64,000 nt of DNA from Roseofilum casamattae BLCC-M143 (GCF_030068455.1 NZ_JAQOSQ010000008.1:124001-188000); one strand, 5' to 3'. Positions 26,667 through 36,424 are shown, numbered from the stretch's first letter. Notes: generated by a model from the sequence alone, not told the origin. Numbers and translations are program-made.

Positions 26667-27713
26667 ATGGATATCGACCCGATCTTGCAGAACTGGATGT
26701 CTGGCAAACTACCAACCGCAGCAGATTACGATCGCCTGCAACAGTTGGCCCTGGCCAATTGCGATCGCACGATCGCATTTAACCGAACTTCCGAGATTTT
26801 ATCCATCCAAATTCCCGAGCAAGCTCGATTATTTCCCACCATCGCCGCACAACTTCCACAACTAATTCCTCGCGCCATCCCTCAAATTATCTATCGCACT
26901 CTCTGGCAGGTTTGGTTCCCTCTCGCCTGGCAAATTATTGCCGATCGCCAACGTCTGGATCGGCCGTTAGTTCAAGGTATTTTAGGCAGTCAAGGTATGG
27001 GAAAAACGACGCTTTGCCGTATTCTCAGCGTCATCTGCACGAAATTGAGCTACTCTTGTGCCAGCTTATCCTTAGACGACCTCTATAAAACCTACAGCGA
27101 TCGCCAACAACTGAAAGAACAAGACCCTCGCCTGAGCCGGCGCGGCCCTCCAGGAACCCACGATATCGAACTCGGCATCAATGCTCTGCAAGACTGTCGC
27201 AATTCTCGATACCCGGTCGAATTCCCTCGGTTCGATAAATCAGCTTATGGAGGAGATGGAGATCGAACCACAGCTGAGTCTATCGAGCACGCCGATATTA
27301 TCTTCTTTGAAGGCTGGTTTGTTGGAGTACGACCGATCGACTCCGAACTCTTCGATCGCGCTCCACCACCCATTGCAACCGAAAGCGATCGCCAATTTGC
27401 CCGAGAGATGAATCAACGGCTGCACGACTACTTACCCCTATGGGACTATTTAGACCGGTTAATCATTTTGTATCCTACAGATTATCGACTCTCGAAACAG
27501 TGGCGCAAACAAGCCGAACAAGAGGCGATCGCTCGCGGAAATGCTGGCATGAGCGATGGGGCAATTGACGAATTCGTAGACTATTTTTGGCGCACCCTGC
27601 ACCCAGAGCTGTTTATTACGCCTCTCACCCAGAATAGCGATATTGCCGATCTCGTTATCGAAATTAATCGCGATCGCTCCCTCGGCAGAATTTACTGCCC
27701 CCACCCGAGTTGA
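26667..27713 (+). CDS. D-glycerate 3-kinase
   Basis: This is a P-loop kinase of the plant/cyanobacterial GLYK type, which phosphorylates glycerate to 3-phosphoglycerate in the last step of photorespiration. I chose the ATG at 26667 because AGGA lies 6 bases before it; an upstream TTG at 26622 would add 15 residues. Motifs are the P-loop GSQGMGKTT, SLDDLYKTYSDR, RGPPGTHDIELG, FPRFDKSAYGGDGDR and FFEGWFVGVRP. The length of 348 residues is normal, with an N-terminal helical extension of about 100 residues. Uridine kinase-like proteins share the fold, but these motifs favour glycerate kinase. Confidence 0.88.
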   Translation: MDIDPILQNWMSGKLPTAADYDRLQQLALANCDRTIAFNRTSEILSIQIPEQARLFPTIAAQLPQLIPRAIPQIIYRTLWQVWFPLAWQIIADRQRLDRPLVQGILGSQGMGKTTLCRILSVICTKLSYSCASLSLDDLYKTYSDRQQLKEQDPRLSRRGPPGTHDIELGINALQDCRNSRYPVEFPRFDKSAYGGDGDRTTAESIEHADIIFFEGWFVGVRPIDSELFDRAPPPIATESDRQFAREMNQRLHDYLPLWDYLDRLIILYPTDYRLSKQWRKQAEQEAIARGNAGMSDGAIDEFVDYFWRTLHPELFITPLTQNSDIADLVIEINRDRSLGRIYCPHPS

Positions 27714-27801
27714 GGTTGCGATATTATATCTAGAGTTAAGTTAATCGCGAGCAGCGAAAGCCACTCGGCCTCCATCCCTATTCACCCCATAAGAATCTAC
27801 C

Positions 27802-29082
27802 GTGAGTCCAGAAACCCTAACCTCAACTGCACCTTCCCCTGCTGTAGAAAACCAGACCCCTGCTTACGATGCCTCCGAATTTAACCAGTATGTCATGTCT
27901 ACCTACGGGCGGTTTCCCATCGCTCTCGATCGCGGAGAAGGATGTCGTGTTTGGGATACTGAAGGTCGGGAATACTTAGACTTCGTCGCCGGGATCGCCA
28001 CCTGTACCCTGGGTCACGCTCATCCAGCTTTAGTCAAAACCGTAACCGAGCAGATCGGCAAGCTGCATCACGTTTCCAATCTTTATTACATTCCCGAACA
28101 AGGCGCTCTGGCCAAATGGTTAGTCGAGCATTCTTGCGGCGATCGCGCATTTTTCTGTAACTCCGGCGCCGAAGCCAATGAAGGAGCGATTAAGCTAGCG
28201 CGCAAATACGCTCATACCGTACTCAATATCGACGATCCGGTTATCCTTACCGCGAAAGCCAGCTTCCACGGACGCACATTAGCCACCATTACGGCAACCG
28301 GTCAAGCGAAGTACCAGAAAGGATTTAGCCCTCTCGTGCCCGGATTTGCCTACGTTCCTTATAATGACTTTTCTGCCATAGAAGAGGCGATCGCCTCTCT
28401 CGATAGCTCTAAACGCCGCGTCGCAGCCATTTTACTCGAACCCCTGCAAGGAGAAGGTGGCGTGCGTCCGGGAGAACTAGAATACTTCTTGCGCTTGCGC
28501 CAACTGTGCGATCGCGCCGGAATTTTACTCATTCTCGATGAAGTGCAAGTCGGAATGGGACGCACCGGTAAACTCTGGGGATATGAAAATATTGGCATCG
28601 AACCGGATGTCTTCACCTCAGCCAAAGGACTCGCTGGCGGTATTCCCATCGGCGCTCTCGTTTGCAAGTCCTTCTGCGATGTCTTTGAACCGGGAAATCA
28701 TGCCAGTACCTTTGGCGGCAACCCCTTTGCTTGTGCTTCCGCCTTGGCTGTTTGTCAAACGATAGAAGACGAAGACTTGTTGCAAAATGCGCAAGAACGC
28801 GGCGAACAACTGCGCGCTCGCTTGAGATCGGTTGCTTCTGAATATCCACAACTCATTGCGGAAGTGCGCGGATGGGGTTTGATTAACGGAATGGAATTGC
28901 AAGTCGATATTCCCCTAACCGCGATCGATATTGTCAAAGCGGCTATGGCAGAAGGCTTGCTCCTCGTTCCGGCAGGACCGAAAGTGGTGCGTTTTGTTCC
29001 GCCGCTGGTGGTTTCCAGTGAAGAGGTAGACCGAGCTGTAGCGGCTGTGGAAAAAGTAATGGCTGTCTTGAGTCAGGCTTAA
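27802..29082 (+). CDS. argD: Acetylornithine aminotransferase
   Basis: ArgD is a PLP enzyme that converts N-acetylglutamate semialdehyde to N-acetylornithine in arginine synthesis. The 426-residue protein shows LDFVAGIATCTLGHAHP, FCNSGAEANEGAIKLAR, SFHGRTLATI, ILDEVQVGMGRTG and the PLP lysine in TSAKGLAGGIPIG. It starts at GTG 27802. The first 25 residues are not conserved. It follows the glycerate kinase gene by 88 bases and could be co-transcribed. Confidence 0.95.
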   Translation: MSPETLTSTAPSPAVENQTPAYDASEFNQYVMSTYGRFPIALDRGEGCRVWDTEGREYLDFVAGIATCTLGHAHPALVKTVTEQIGKLHHVSNLYYIPEQGALAKWLVEHSCGDRAFFCNSGAEANEGAIKLARKYAHTVLNIDDPVILTAKASFHGRTLATITATGQAKYQKGFSPLVPGFAYVPYNDFSAIEEAIASLDSSKRRVAAILLEPLQGEGGVRPGELEYFLRLRQLCDRAGILLILDEVQVGMGRTGKLWGYENIGIEPDVFTSAKGLAGGIPIGALVCKSFCDVFEPGNHASTFGGNPFACASALAVCQTIEDEDLLQNAQERGEQLRARLRSVASEYPQLIAEVRGWGLINGMELQVDIPLTAIDIVKAAMAEGLLLVPAGPKVVRFVPPLVVSSEEVDRAVAAVEKVMAVLSQA

Positions 29083-29197
29083 ACGCTCTGGAATTAAGCC
29101 AATTAACATCATAGTTAGCGTCAGTTTTGGTTCGGCGATCGCTATCCAAAATTGACGTTAATGACAACAATAGGTAGAAAATATTTATCAATATCTA

Positions 29198-30034
29198 ATG
29201 AAGATTAACCCTGTTATTGTCGCAATCATTGCTACTCTGGGAACCGTCCTGGCTGCTGGGACTGCTCGTGCCGCTTCAGTTACTCTATACAATGGCAGCG
29301 GCCTGCCCAGTTCTCAGGGGCAGCTAACCCTTGGCGCGATCGATAGTGGGGGAGCAAACCTTACTCCATTCGGTGGGGAAACTGTAGTTGGTGGTGGAGT
29401 ACAAATAGATAGCGATGTTGGCAGTGCTGAGTATGCCGGCTACTCAAACTACAATCCCCTTACCAGTTCCTTTGTTAATAGTGGAGGCAGTGCACCATCC
29501 GGCTACAGTCTCGATCCAACCACAGGCTACAGTATCTTTTTTAATGCAACGTTGAATTCAACTACCTCCAATAGTAATGACCGAGGAGCATTCACAGTTA
29601 TTGCGACTAGTGTTGGCCAGCAAAGCATTGAAATTAGTTTTGAAAACAATCTGGTCTTTGCTCAGAATAATAACTTTACTCGCGGTGAAAGTGCTGCATT
29701 TACAACCAGTACCAATGCTAACTATGAGTTGAGAGTCAGCGGTAGCAGTTACCAGTTTTTTGCGAATAGCTCGCAGCTTCTCAGTGGTTCCCTACGGAAT
29801 TATCTCTCCGATCCAGCAAACAGTATGCCTCCTCTAAGCTTCGATGCTTATACCATCGAAAATTTTATCTTTTTTGGAGATAGTACCGGCCAAGAAGATG
29901 GTGTATATACTCTAGGAGCGGCTTCGGTACAAACAAATACCGCAGGGGTTCCCTTTGAGTTTCCAGCATGGACGGGTATTCTCATGATGGGAATAGGGAC
30001 AGTGGTTTACCAATTCAGGAGACAGAAGAAATAG
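29198..30034 (+). CDS. PEP-CTERM sorted secreted protein
   Basis: This 278-residue exported protein has a signal peptide (residues about 1-25, ending TARAAS). A low-complexity Ser/Asn-rich beta domain follows. The C-terminal sorting signal has GVPFEFPAWTG, a hydrophobic stretch (ILMMGIGTVVYQF) and a basic end (RRQKK). This is the cyanobacterial form of PEP-CTERM, recognised by exosortase. The exosortase gene begins 34 bases downstream, so the two form a substrate-enzyme pair. The mature domain's function is unknown; such proteins often join the surface matrix. Confidence 0.85.
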   Translation: MKINPVIVAIIATLGTVLAAGTARAASVTLYNGSGLPSSQGQLTLGAIDSGGANLTPFGGETVVGGGVQIDSDVGSAEYAGYSNYNPLTSSFVNSGGSAPSGYSLDPTTGYSIFFNATLNSTTSNSNDRGAFTVIATSVGQQSIEISFENNLVFAQNNNFTRGESAAFTTSTNANYELRVSGSSYQFFANSSQLLSGSLRNYLSDPANSMPPLSFDAYTIENFIFFGDSTGQEDGVYTLGAASVQTNTAGVPFEFPAWTGILMMGIGTVVYQFRRQKK

Positions 30035-30067
30035 AGAGAGTAACGCTGTTCTGGGTGCGGAAAGCTC

Positions 30068-30934
30068 GTGTATATTCTAACTGTCAAATATTTATTGCTG
30101 GCGATCGCCACCTCTGTCCTCGCCATTCACCTTACTGTAAGTTGGCGGTTTTCGAGCGATCTAAACCAGTTGAGCATGATGGCTTTCGGGGGAATATCGC
30201 TACTCTCCCTACTCTGGGAAAAGCATAATAACTTAACTCTAAAATCCGGACTCAAGTCCAGTCTTCTCGGCAGCTTACTCATTGGTTGGATAGCCGTGAG
30301 AAGTCTGTCTATCTCCGCTCCTGACGATGTATTGCGAGAGGTTTCTCCCTTAATTTCTGGGGTTGGAGTCGCATTGCTCGCTTCTGGATTTAGAGGACTC
30401 AAACAATATTGGCGATCGTTATTAATTTTAGCAATTATCTCTGTTCCTGCCACACTTTTACCCGGAATCATCGATTCAATTTTAGGCATTAGTCTCAATA
30501 CCGCAAAAACCGTAACATTCGTCCTTTGGTACTTTGGTTTTGAACCAGTTCGTCAAGGAACGGAAATTTTTTGGCAGACGGGAGGAGTAGAGGTGAATAA
30601 CTCGTGTTCCGGCATTAATGTAACGATATTGTTATCGCAGTTGGCGGGAATATTAGCTCTGAGATATTCCTTTAGTAAGATAAGTATACTGCTGAGTTTC
30701 TCGAGCGCGATCGCCATTACATTTATGATGAATGTCATGCGAATAATCGTACTGTTATTCTTGAATGCTCGCTCTCAAGATAGTGCGTTTCAGTATTGGC
30801 ATCATGGGGATGGAGCGCAATTATTTTCAACTACCATAATCCTGATTTTTGGTTTGGTTTGCTATGTCCTTCTCAAACGGGAGGAACTGAAACAAAATGG
30901 TTTTCATGAGGTCGATCCCGAACGTTTGCTATAG
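30068..30934 (+). CDS. Cyanobacterial exosortase
   Basis: This 288-residue protein with about eight membrane segments belongs to the exosortase/EpsH family, the membrane peptidase-transferases that process PEP-CTERM proteins. The catalytic residues are visible: Cys180 (VNNSCSGIN), Arg225 (NVMRI) and His245/His246 (YWHHGDGAQ). It starts at GTG 30068 immediately after its probable substrate gene. Cyanobacterial exosortases are often followed by a companion EpsI-like gene; here the next gene is an unrelated convergent Uma2 protein. Confidence 0.87.
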   Translation: MYILTVKYLLLAIATSVLAIHLTVSWRFSSDLNQLSMMAFGGISLLSLLWEKHNNLTLKSGLKSSLLGSLLIGWIAVRSLSISAPDDVLREVSPLISGVGVALLASGFRGLKQYWRSLLILAIISVPATLLPGIIDSILGISLNTAKTVTFVLWYFGFEPVRQGTEIFWQTGGVEVNNSCSGINVTILLSQLAGILALRYSFSKISILLSFSSAIAITFMMNVMRIIVLLFLNARSQDSAFQYWHHGDGAQLFSTTIILIFGLVCYVLLKREELKQNGFHEVDPERLL

Positions 30935-30969
30935 CCGCTACTGACCGTTCCATCTCGCCGAAATTGCTT

Positions 30970-31551
30970 CTACATCAGCGATCGCATAAATTCATTCACC
31001 GCGTCGTATTGGTCGCTCATGCGCGAATAAAATTCCAGCGATCGCAACTCTAAATCCGGCAAAATCCGACTATTTTTGACTAACTTATAACCGGTAGACT
31101 GCAAAGAATAAACTGCGATCGTACCATCTTCCCAAAACCAAACTTCCGGTACTCCCACCCGACGATACACTTCTAAAACATCAATTCCACCACTAGTAAC
31201 AACAATCTCGATCGCCAAATCTGGAATGGGTTTTCTCTCATGCAAACAATAAGACTCGTCGGGTTCTTTACGGCCGCCTAAATCCTGACTGCCAATGGTC
31301 GCGCTCCCTCGTGCATAAAACCGAATATTGTTCGCCCGCAGATAAATCTCTAATAACTGACTTAAAGTTTTTTTCGGTTCCTCATGGGCATCCGATAGCG
31401 GAGACATAATCTGTAACGATCCATCTAAATACGTTAAACGCGCTCCAGTTCCAACAAACCCTACATCGAGTTTTTCTAACTTATCCCAAGTTAGATTACC
31501 GAGCATAATGCTATTTCGGTTAGCATCTATTGCCGATGTCAGCATAATCAT
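30970..31551 (-). CDS. Uma2-family (DUF820) putative endonuclease
   Basis: This protein belongs to the Uma2/DUF820 family, which has a restriction-endonuclease-like fold and is greatly expanded in cyanobacteria. I prefer the ATG at 31551 (MIMLTSAID), with GAGG seven bases upstream. The ATG at 31620 lies inside a palindromic repeat and would add 23 residues. Motifs are LTWDKLEKLD, RLTYLDGSLQIMSPLSDAHE, PDESYCLHE, PDLAIEIVVTSGG and PEVWFWEDG, which keep the D-E-x-V metal-site pattern in a varied form. Target and role are unknown. Confidence 0.87.
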   Translation of the reverse strand: MIMLTSAIDANRNSIMLGNLTWDKLEKLDVGFVGTGARLTYLDGSLQIMSPLSDAHEEPKKTLSQLLEIYLRANNIRFYARGSATIGSQDLGGRKEPDESYCLHERKPIPDLAIEIVVTSGGIDVLEVYRRVGVPEVWFWEDGTIAVYSLQSTGYKLVKNSRILPDLELRSLEFYSRMSDQYDAVNEFMRSLM

Positions 31552-31607
31552 GGGATTTACCTCAAGCTGCTGCGAGAAGTGGATGTTGTTCCAGTTGTAT
31601 TCAATTT

Positions 31608-31632
31608 GTAGGGCAGGCATTGCTCGCCCTAC
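31608..31632. repeat. Dispersed palindromic repeat
   Basis: GTAGGGC (31608-31614) and GCCCTAC (31626-31632) flank an imperfect core. This form (GTAGGGC...GCCCTAC) is a common scattered cyanobacterial repeat and overlaps the less likely Uma2 start. Confidence 0.6.
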
Positions 31633-31700
31633 GGTTTCATCTGTCGCTGTTATTTGAATTGACTATATTTGAGAAAAGCTATATATAACCCAAATTGAAG

Positions 31701-32126
31701 TTAGTTAAGAGTCAGCCATTTTTGCCCGTTTAAACGAGTAACAACGCCGAAAACTAATAGATTGAGAGTGATTTTCTTTTCGTCGATCAAGAAAGGTTCT
31801 AACGTTCCGGGTTGATAGCCATTGCGCGTACAAGAAAAACCGCGCTGACCTTTAATATCGCTATTGAAGAAATAGATATTGAACTGATTGACTCCTCCTT
31901 GCCAAGTTCCAATGACTTGCGAACAAGGCGGTTCGTTTTCTAAGCCGCGTACGGAAATTTTGGCTTTGGTAAAGCTAAGTTTCAGATCGGAGAGTCCTTG
32001 CTTTTCTAAGCCAGTTTGCAATGCGGGAAGATAGTCTTGTTCGATAAACTCTGCAAAGGGTTTCGTTTCCGGGGCGGGAGGTTTCTCTTTTTTTGGAGCT
32101 GGTGCTTTCGTTTGTTCGTCTGCCAT
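31701..32126 (-). CDS. DUF2996 protein
   Basis: This 141-residue protein, from the ATG at 32126 (MADEQTKAPAPKKEKPP), has a Lys/Pro-rich start followed by a compact domain. FAEFIEQDYLPALQTGLEKQ, VIGTWQGGVNQFNIYFF and QPGTLEPFLIDEKK match the DUF2996 family, which is found in cyanobacteria and plastids. Another in-frame ATG at 32141 adds five residues. The molecular function is not known to me. It follows the HD-domain gene by 56 bases on the same strand. Confidence 0.82.
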   Translation of the reverse strand: MADEQTKAPAPKKEKPPAPETKPFAEFIEQDYLPALQTGLEKQGLSDLKLSFTKAKISVRGLENEPPCSQVIGTWQGGVNQFNIYFFNSDIKGQRGFSCTRNGYQPGTLEPFLIDEKKITLNLLVFGVVTRLNGQKWLTLN

Positions 32127-32182
32127 TATTCCGTTACCCATTGTCCGTGGTTCGTTGTCTATTATCCATTATCGATCGCCCA

Positions 32183-32752
32183 TTATTCAAGCTGCTCCAT
32201 TTGCGCTACCACTCGCGCCAGTTCTTGCACCAACGGCGTGGTTTCCACATCCTGCAACGCAGCAACGACAGAGCGATAGTACCACAGGGTTCCTTCTTTC
32301 TTACCCTGAAACCGCTCCCAGAGAGGTTCTCCAATTTGCCGATAGTCTTTTAGGATAGAAAGGGCATTGTAGAGTTTATCCGCCGCAGAAACCAGTCGCA
32401 CGGAAGCAGAGCAGTGCGGAAGATGGGCGAGATAAGTGTCTTTCCGTTCTTTCCAAGGGGGTTTGGGAGTGGTAAAACTATCGCTACACCCTTCAACGAT
32501 ATCTGCAACCGTATCCCCAAACTCTCGACGGATACGATCGCCGGTTGCTTGTCCGCCTTGGTCTTCTATGGCATCGTGGAGTAAAGCCGCGATCGCCTCA
32601 TCTTCGGTGGCGCCGTATTCCAGAGCAATGCTGGCAACTCCCAGCAGATGCGCGATATAGGGCGTTCCCGAACCTTTGCGAGTTTGGGTTTGATGGAGTT
32701 GGTGCGCGTAACCGAGAGCGGTTTGGAAGCGTTGAGAGAGCATTTTATCCAT
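32183..32752 (-). CDS. HD-domain hydrolase (RelA/SpoT HD-like)
   Basis: This protein is about 189 residues from the ATG at 32752 (MDKMLSQRFQTALG); ATG 32743 is an alternative. It carries a metal-dependent HD domain with YIAHLLGVASIALEYG, the HD doublet in ALLHDAIEDQGG, and a C-terminal SAADKLYNALSILKDYR, as in the hydrolase half of SpoT. No synthetase domain is present, so it resembles small alarmone hydrolases or general phosphohydrolases. It overlaps no conserved part of the divergent ygfZ gene, which begins 46 bases away. Confidence 0.87.
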   Translation of the reverse strand: MDKMLSQRFQTALGYAHQLHQTQTRKGSGTPYIAHLLGVASIALEYGATEDEAIAALLHDAIEDQGGQATGDRIRREFGDTVADIVEGCSDSFTTPKPPWKERKDTYLAHLPHCSASVRLVSAADKLYNALSILKDYRQIGEPLWERFQGKKEGTLWYYRSVVAALQDVETTPLVQELARVVAQMEQLE

Positions 32753-32797
32753 TACAGTAAAATTCAGAAAGAGATAATTCAGGGAGAAGGAAAGCCA

Positions 32798-33778
32798 ATG
32801 TCTAAGGATAGGGGAGTGATGCTGTACGATCGCAATCATTGGGGTTTAATTGAGGTGAGTGGAAGCGATCGCATTCGCTTTTTGCACAACCAAACCACTA
32901 ATGACATGGAGCAGTTGCAACCGGGAGCGGGCTGCGATACGGTATTTGTGACCTCGACAGCGCGAACTATCGATCTCGTCACGGCATATATTTTCCCCGA
33001 ATACGTGCTACTCCTAGTATCTCCGAACCGACGGGAGAAACTGTTGCAATGGATGGATCGTTATATTTTCCCCATGGATAAGGTGGAACTGAAAGACCGA
33101 AGCGATACGATGGTCTGTTTTACTATTCTAGGGGAGGATTGCGATCGCCTGCTCCAAGAATTAGGACTCGCCCCCTTTTCCGATGCTCCTCAGGGAACCC
33201 ATCAGACTGTCACTATCGATAACATGTCCCTCCATATTGCCCTCGGTAGCGGGTTAGGGACTCCCGGATACACGTTAATGGGCGATCGCGATAACGGGCC
33301 GAAATTATGGGAGAAACTGGTAGAATTGGGGGTGACGGTAATAGGCGATCGCGACTGGGAAACGTTGCGCGTTCGACAAGGCCGTCCTCTACCCGAGAGC
33401 GAACTCACCGAAGACTATAATCCTCTAGAAGCCGGACTCTGGCAAGCTATCTCCTTTGAAAAAGGCTGTTATATCGGACAAGAAACCATCGCACGTCTCA
33501 ATACTTATCAAGGCGTGAAACAGCAGCTCTGGGGAATTGAACTTTCGCAAGCAGTAGCACCAGGAACGGTTATTACTCTCGGTGAAGATAAGGTTGGAAC
33601 GCTAACCAGCTGCGTAGAAACCGAACAAGGAGCAGTGGGTTTATCTTATATTCGGACTAAAGCTGGCGGAGAAGGGTTAACGGTGCAAGTCGGAGAAAGT
33701 TCTGGAACCGTCATCGATGTACCCTTCCTCAGTCGCGGATATCTGCAAGAGCGGGAGCTTAGTGGTGCAGAACAATAG
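32798..33778 (+). CDS. ygfZ: YgfZ/GcvT-like folate-binding protein
   Basis: This 326-residue protein is related to the glycine cleavage T protein and belongs to the YgfZ/IBA57 group, which uses tetrahydrofolate to help maintain certain iron-sulfur enzymes. The family signature is EKGCYIGQE (K-G-C-Y-x-G-Q). The N-terminus has VSGSDRIRFLHNQTTND. I chose the ATG at 32798, which has AAGGA just upstream; the longer frame from 32648 overlaps the divergent HD gene. No operon partner is evident. Confidence 0.9.
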   Translation: MSKDRGVMLYDRNHWGLIEVSGSDRIRFLHNQTTNDMEQLQPGAGCDTVFVTSTARTIDLVTAYIFPEYVLLLVSPNRREKLLQWMDRYIFPMDKVELKDRSDTMVCFTILGEDCDRLLQELGLAPFSDAPQGTHQTVTIDNMSLHIALGSGLGTPGYTLMGDRDNGPKLWEKLVELGVTVIGDRDWETLRVRQGRPLPESELTEDYNPLEAGLWQAISFEKGCYIGQETIARLNTYQGVKQQLWGIELSQAVAPGTVITLGEDKVGTLTSCVETEQGAVGLSYIRTKAGGEGLTVQVGESSGTVIDVPFLSRGYLQERELSGAEQ

Positions 33779-33837
33779 GTTTGCATCAGCTCTTATCCTT
33801 TATCTGTTGTGGTGAAGCGATCGCGCTACCCATCATT

Positions 33838-35562
33838 TTAGCTAAATTGTCGGGCGTGAAAAAGGGCGTAACGATCGCCTTTTTCCAGCAGCTCTTCGTG
33901 AGTTCCCGACTCGACAATGTTTCCCCGCTCTAACACGAGGATGCGATCGGCACGGCGCACGGTGGCTAACCGGTGTGCGATAATGAAGACAGTGCGGTCT
34001 GTCATGACTCGTTCTAAAGCTTGTTGTACTAAGGCTTCCGACTCGGAGTCGAGAGCTGATGTGGCTTCGTCGAGAATGAGAATGCGAGGGTTGAGAAAGA
34101 TAGCACGGGCGATCGCAATGCGCTGGCGCTGTCCCCCAGATAAGGTCATTCCCCGCTCTCCCATCCAGGTTTGATAGCCTTCGGGAAGTTGCTCGATAAA
34201 TTGATGAGCATTGGCAATTTTGGCTGCCTCTTTTACCGCTTCCAGATCGAAATTTTGTTGTCCGAAAGCGATATTTTGAGCGATCGTTCCGGAGAATAAA
34301 ATAGTCTCTTGCGGAACAATTCCAATTTGTTGCCGTAGAGAGTTTAACGTTACTTTTCTCAGATCGATTCCATCAATGAGAATTTGCCCGTTTTGCACGT
34401 CATAAAACCGCAAAAGCAAATTAACTAATGTGGTTTTTCCCGCGCCAGAAGGACCGACTAAGGCAATAACTTCTCCCGGTTTCGTGTGGACACTTAAGTC
34501 TTGCAACACCGGTTTATCTTCAGTATAGGAAAAACTCACCTGTTGATAGTCAACTTTTCCGGTAACTCGCGGGAGCGCGATCGCATCCTTGTCTTCCACC
34601 ACTTTCGGCGCGATCGCCATTAATTCAAAAATGCGATCGACGGAAGCTTCCGATTGTTTAAACTCGTTAAAATTACTCGTTGCAAAGGAAATTGGATCGA
34701 TTAACATTGCCGTTGCAACCACATAGCGAATAAACTCATTTCCGGTTAAATTCCCCTCTCGAATTTGCCATCCTCCGAGAAACAAGAGAAAGATAATGCT
34801 CATGGCTTCCAATACGCCAATAATCGGAACTTGCAAGGCTTTGAAGCGTTCGGCATTATACTTAGCGCGGCGGTTGCGTTCGGCTTCTTCGCTAAACCGT
34901 TCGACTTCATAGTTAATAGCACCAAAGGCTTGAACTAAACGAATACCGGCAAAAACTTCTGTAATTAATGAAGCGAGATCGGAAACGCGGTTTTGACTGC
35001 GACGGGAATAATTCAGAAGTCTTTCGCCGCACCATCCAACTAACAATGCTATTAGTGGAGCAACAATGGCAACGGCGAGAGTTAATTGCCAGTTAATATA
35101 AATCATGTAACCAATAACGGCAATTAACTGGAGAATGCTGGGCAAAAATTGGTGAAATATTTTATTAATCGCTTCGCCAATGCGATCGATATCTTCGGTT
35201 AGGCGATAGGATAAATCTCCGGTTTTCGCACTTTCAAAATAATCGAGACTGAGTTTATGTAAATGACTGTAGACTTCTTGGCGTAAATCTCTTGCAATGG
35301 TGAATGCTGCTTTTGCCATCAGCGCATCCTGACCGTATTGTACCAGTCCGCGCAGCAGAAACACAGCGCCGGCGATCGCCGATACCTTCGCAATCTCAGT
35401 GACTAAACCCCGTCCGATGAATTCCGCCATTTCTCCCGCTAATTGGGCTAAAATCGGCCAGAACGCAGTAAAACAAAGCGTACAAGCCAGTGCTTGGGTA
35501 ATGGTGACCCATTCTTGGCGCAGATAGGGAAGAAGTTGGTAATAGCTCGATCGAGATTTCAC
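33838..35562 (-). CDS. ABC exporter, fused permease and ATPase
   Basis: This half-transporter of the MsbA/HlyB type probably works as a homodimer exporting lipids, peptides or drugs. Residues about 1-310 (counted from GTG 35562) form six membrane segments. The ATPase follows with Walker A GPSGAGKTT, Q-loop VPQETILFSG, signature LSGGQRQRIA, Walker B ILILDEATSALD and the H-loop HRLATV. I chose GTG 35562 because the 23 codons upstream, starting at TTG, look non-coding. Substrate is unknown. Confidence 0.9.
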   Translation of the reverse strand: MKSRSSYYQLLPYLRQEWVTITQALACTLCFTAFWPILAQLAGEMAEFIGRGLVTEIAKVSAIAGAVFLLRGLVQYGQDALMAKAAFTIARDLRQEVYSHLHKLSLDYFESAKTGDLSYRLTEDIDRIGEAINKIFHQFLPSILQLIAVIGYMIYINWQLTLAVAIVAPLIALLVGWCGERLLNYSRRSQNRVSDLASLITEVFAGIRLVQAFGAINYEVERFSEEAERNRRAKYNAERFKALQVPIIGVLEAMSIIFLLFLGGWQIREGNLTGNEFIRYVVATAMLIDPISFATSNFNEFKQSEASVDRIFELMAIAPKVVEDKDAIALPRVTGKVDYQQVSFSYTEDKPVLQDLSVHTKPGEVIALVGPSGAGKTTLVNLLLRFYDVQNGQILIDGIDLRKVTLNSLRQQIGIVPQETILFSGTIAQNIAFGQQNFDLEAVKEAAKIANAHQFIEQLPEGYQTWMGERGMTLSGGQRQRIAIARAIFLNPRILILDEATSALDSESEALVQQALERVMTDRTVFIIAHRLATVRRADRILVLERGNIVESGTHEELLEKGDRYALFHARQFS

Positions 35563-35767
35563 GTTGAGGTTATCTGGGATGCGATCGCAATGTCTAGATA
35601 GTACTACACCACCGTCACCCAATCCATCCAAACCAGGATTAGATCGCTAACTACCGACTATTTTCCATTTCTAAGCGAGCAAGTGTTGTAGCCGCTTCGG
35701 CAAGATAGAGAGCCGTCAAATCCCTCAGCAAGGATGCACTCCAAATTTCTTCGCTCTGTCCACCAGC

Positions 35768-36424
35768 TTAGTCTTCGGATTTTCCGATACATCTTTTTCT
35801 GATTTTCCTTGCGTGCAATACTTGCAGACTTCCGCCACCATATAATTGGGGAGCAGAGACTTCAAATCCGATCGCCTGCAATACCTCGGTTAAATCCGCG
35901 TTCAGTAACTGCCATGCGGTTTCGGTTTCAAATAACCAAAGAAACAGATATAATCCGGGAAGGAAAATGGGATTGGTAGAACGATGAAAATCGGCGATCG
36001 CCAATGTTCCTCCCGGTTTCAATACTCGATAAGATTCCTGCAATATTTCTCGCAACTGTTGCGGCGACATTTCATGCATTGCCGCACTCGTATGTACCAG
36101 ATCGAAACTTTCATTCTCTAATGGCATGTTTTCCGCAAATCCTTCGACAAAACTCGCTTGCGGAACATTGCGTTTTGCTCGTTCCACCGACAGCGGAGAC
36201 GCATCTAATCCGGTAACGTTATTGGAATACGTCACTAAGACTTCTGTTGCTTGGCCGCTCCCACAACAGAGGTCTAAAATTTTAGTTTCGGGATTAATGT
36301 CCAAACCTTGTAAGGCGAGGCGACGAAATCGATATTCTCCACCGACTGCTAGAGCAGATACGCGAGAAATAGTATCGTAAAGCCATTGATATTGGTAACT
36401 GAGATCTCTTAAAAAAGTCGCCAT
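35768..36424 (-). CDS. Class I SAM-dependent methyltransferase
   Basis: This 218-residue Rossmann-fold methyltransferase (UbiE/Methyltransf_11-like) has SAM-binding motif I in ILDLCCGSGQATEVL, VTGLDASPLSVERAK, then FDLVHTSAAMHEM and VLKPGGTLAIADFHR. The C-terminal substrate region gives no clue to the substrate. It stands alone between the ABC exporter and the SUKH gene. Confidence 0.88.
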   Translation of the reverse strand: MATFLRDLSYQYQWLYDTISRVSALAVGGEYRFRRLALQGLDINPETKILDLCCGSGQATEVLVTYSNNVTGLDASPLSVERAKRNVPQASFVEGFAENMPLENESFDLVHTSAAMHEMSPQQLREILQESYRVLKPGGTLAIADFHRSTNPIFLPGLYLFLWLFETETAWQLLNADLTEVLQAIGFEVSAPQLYGGGSLQVLHARKIRKRCIGKSED

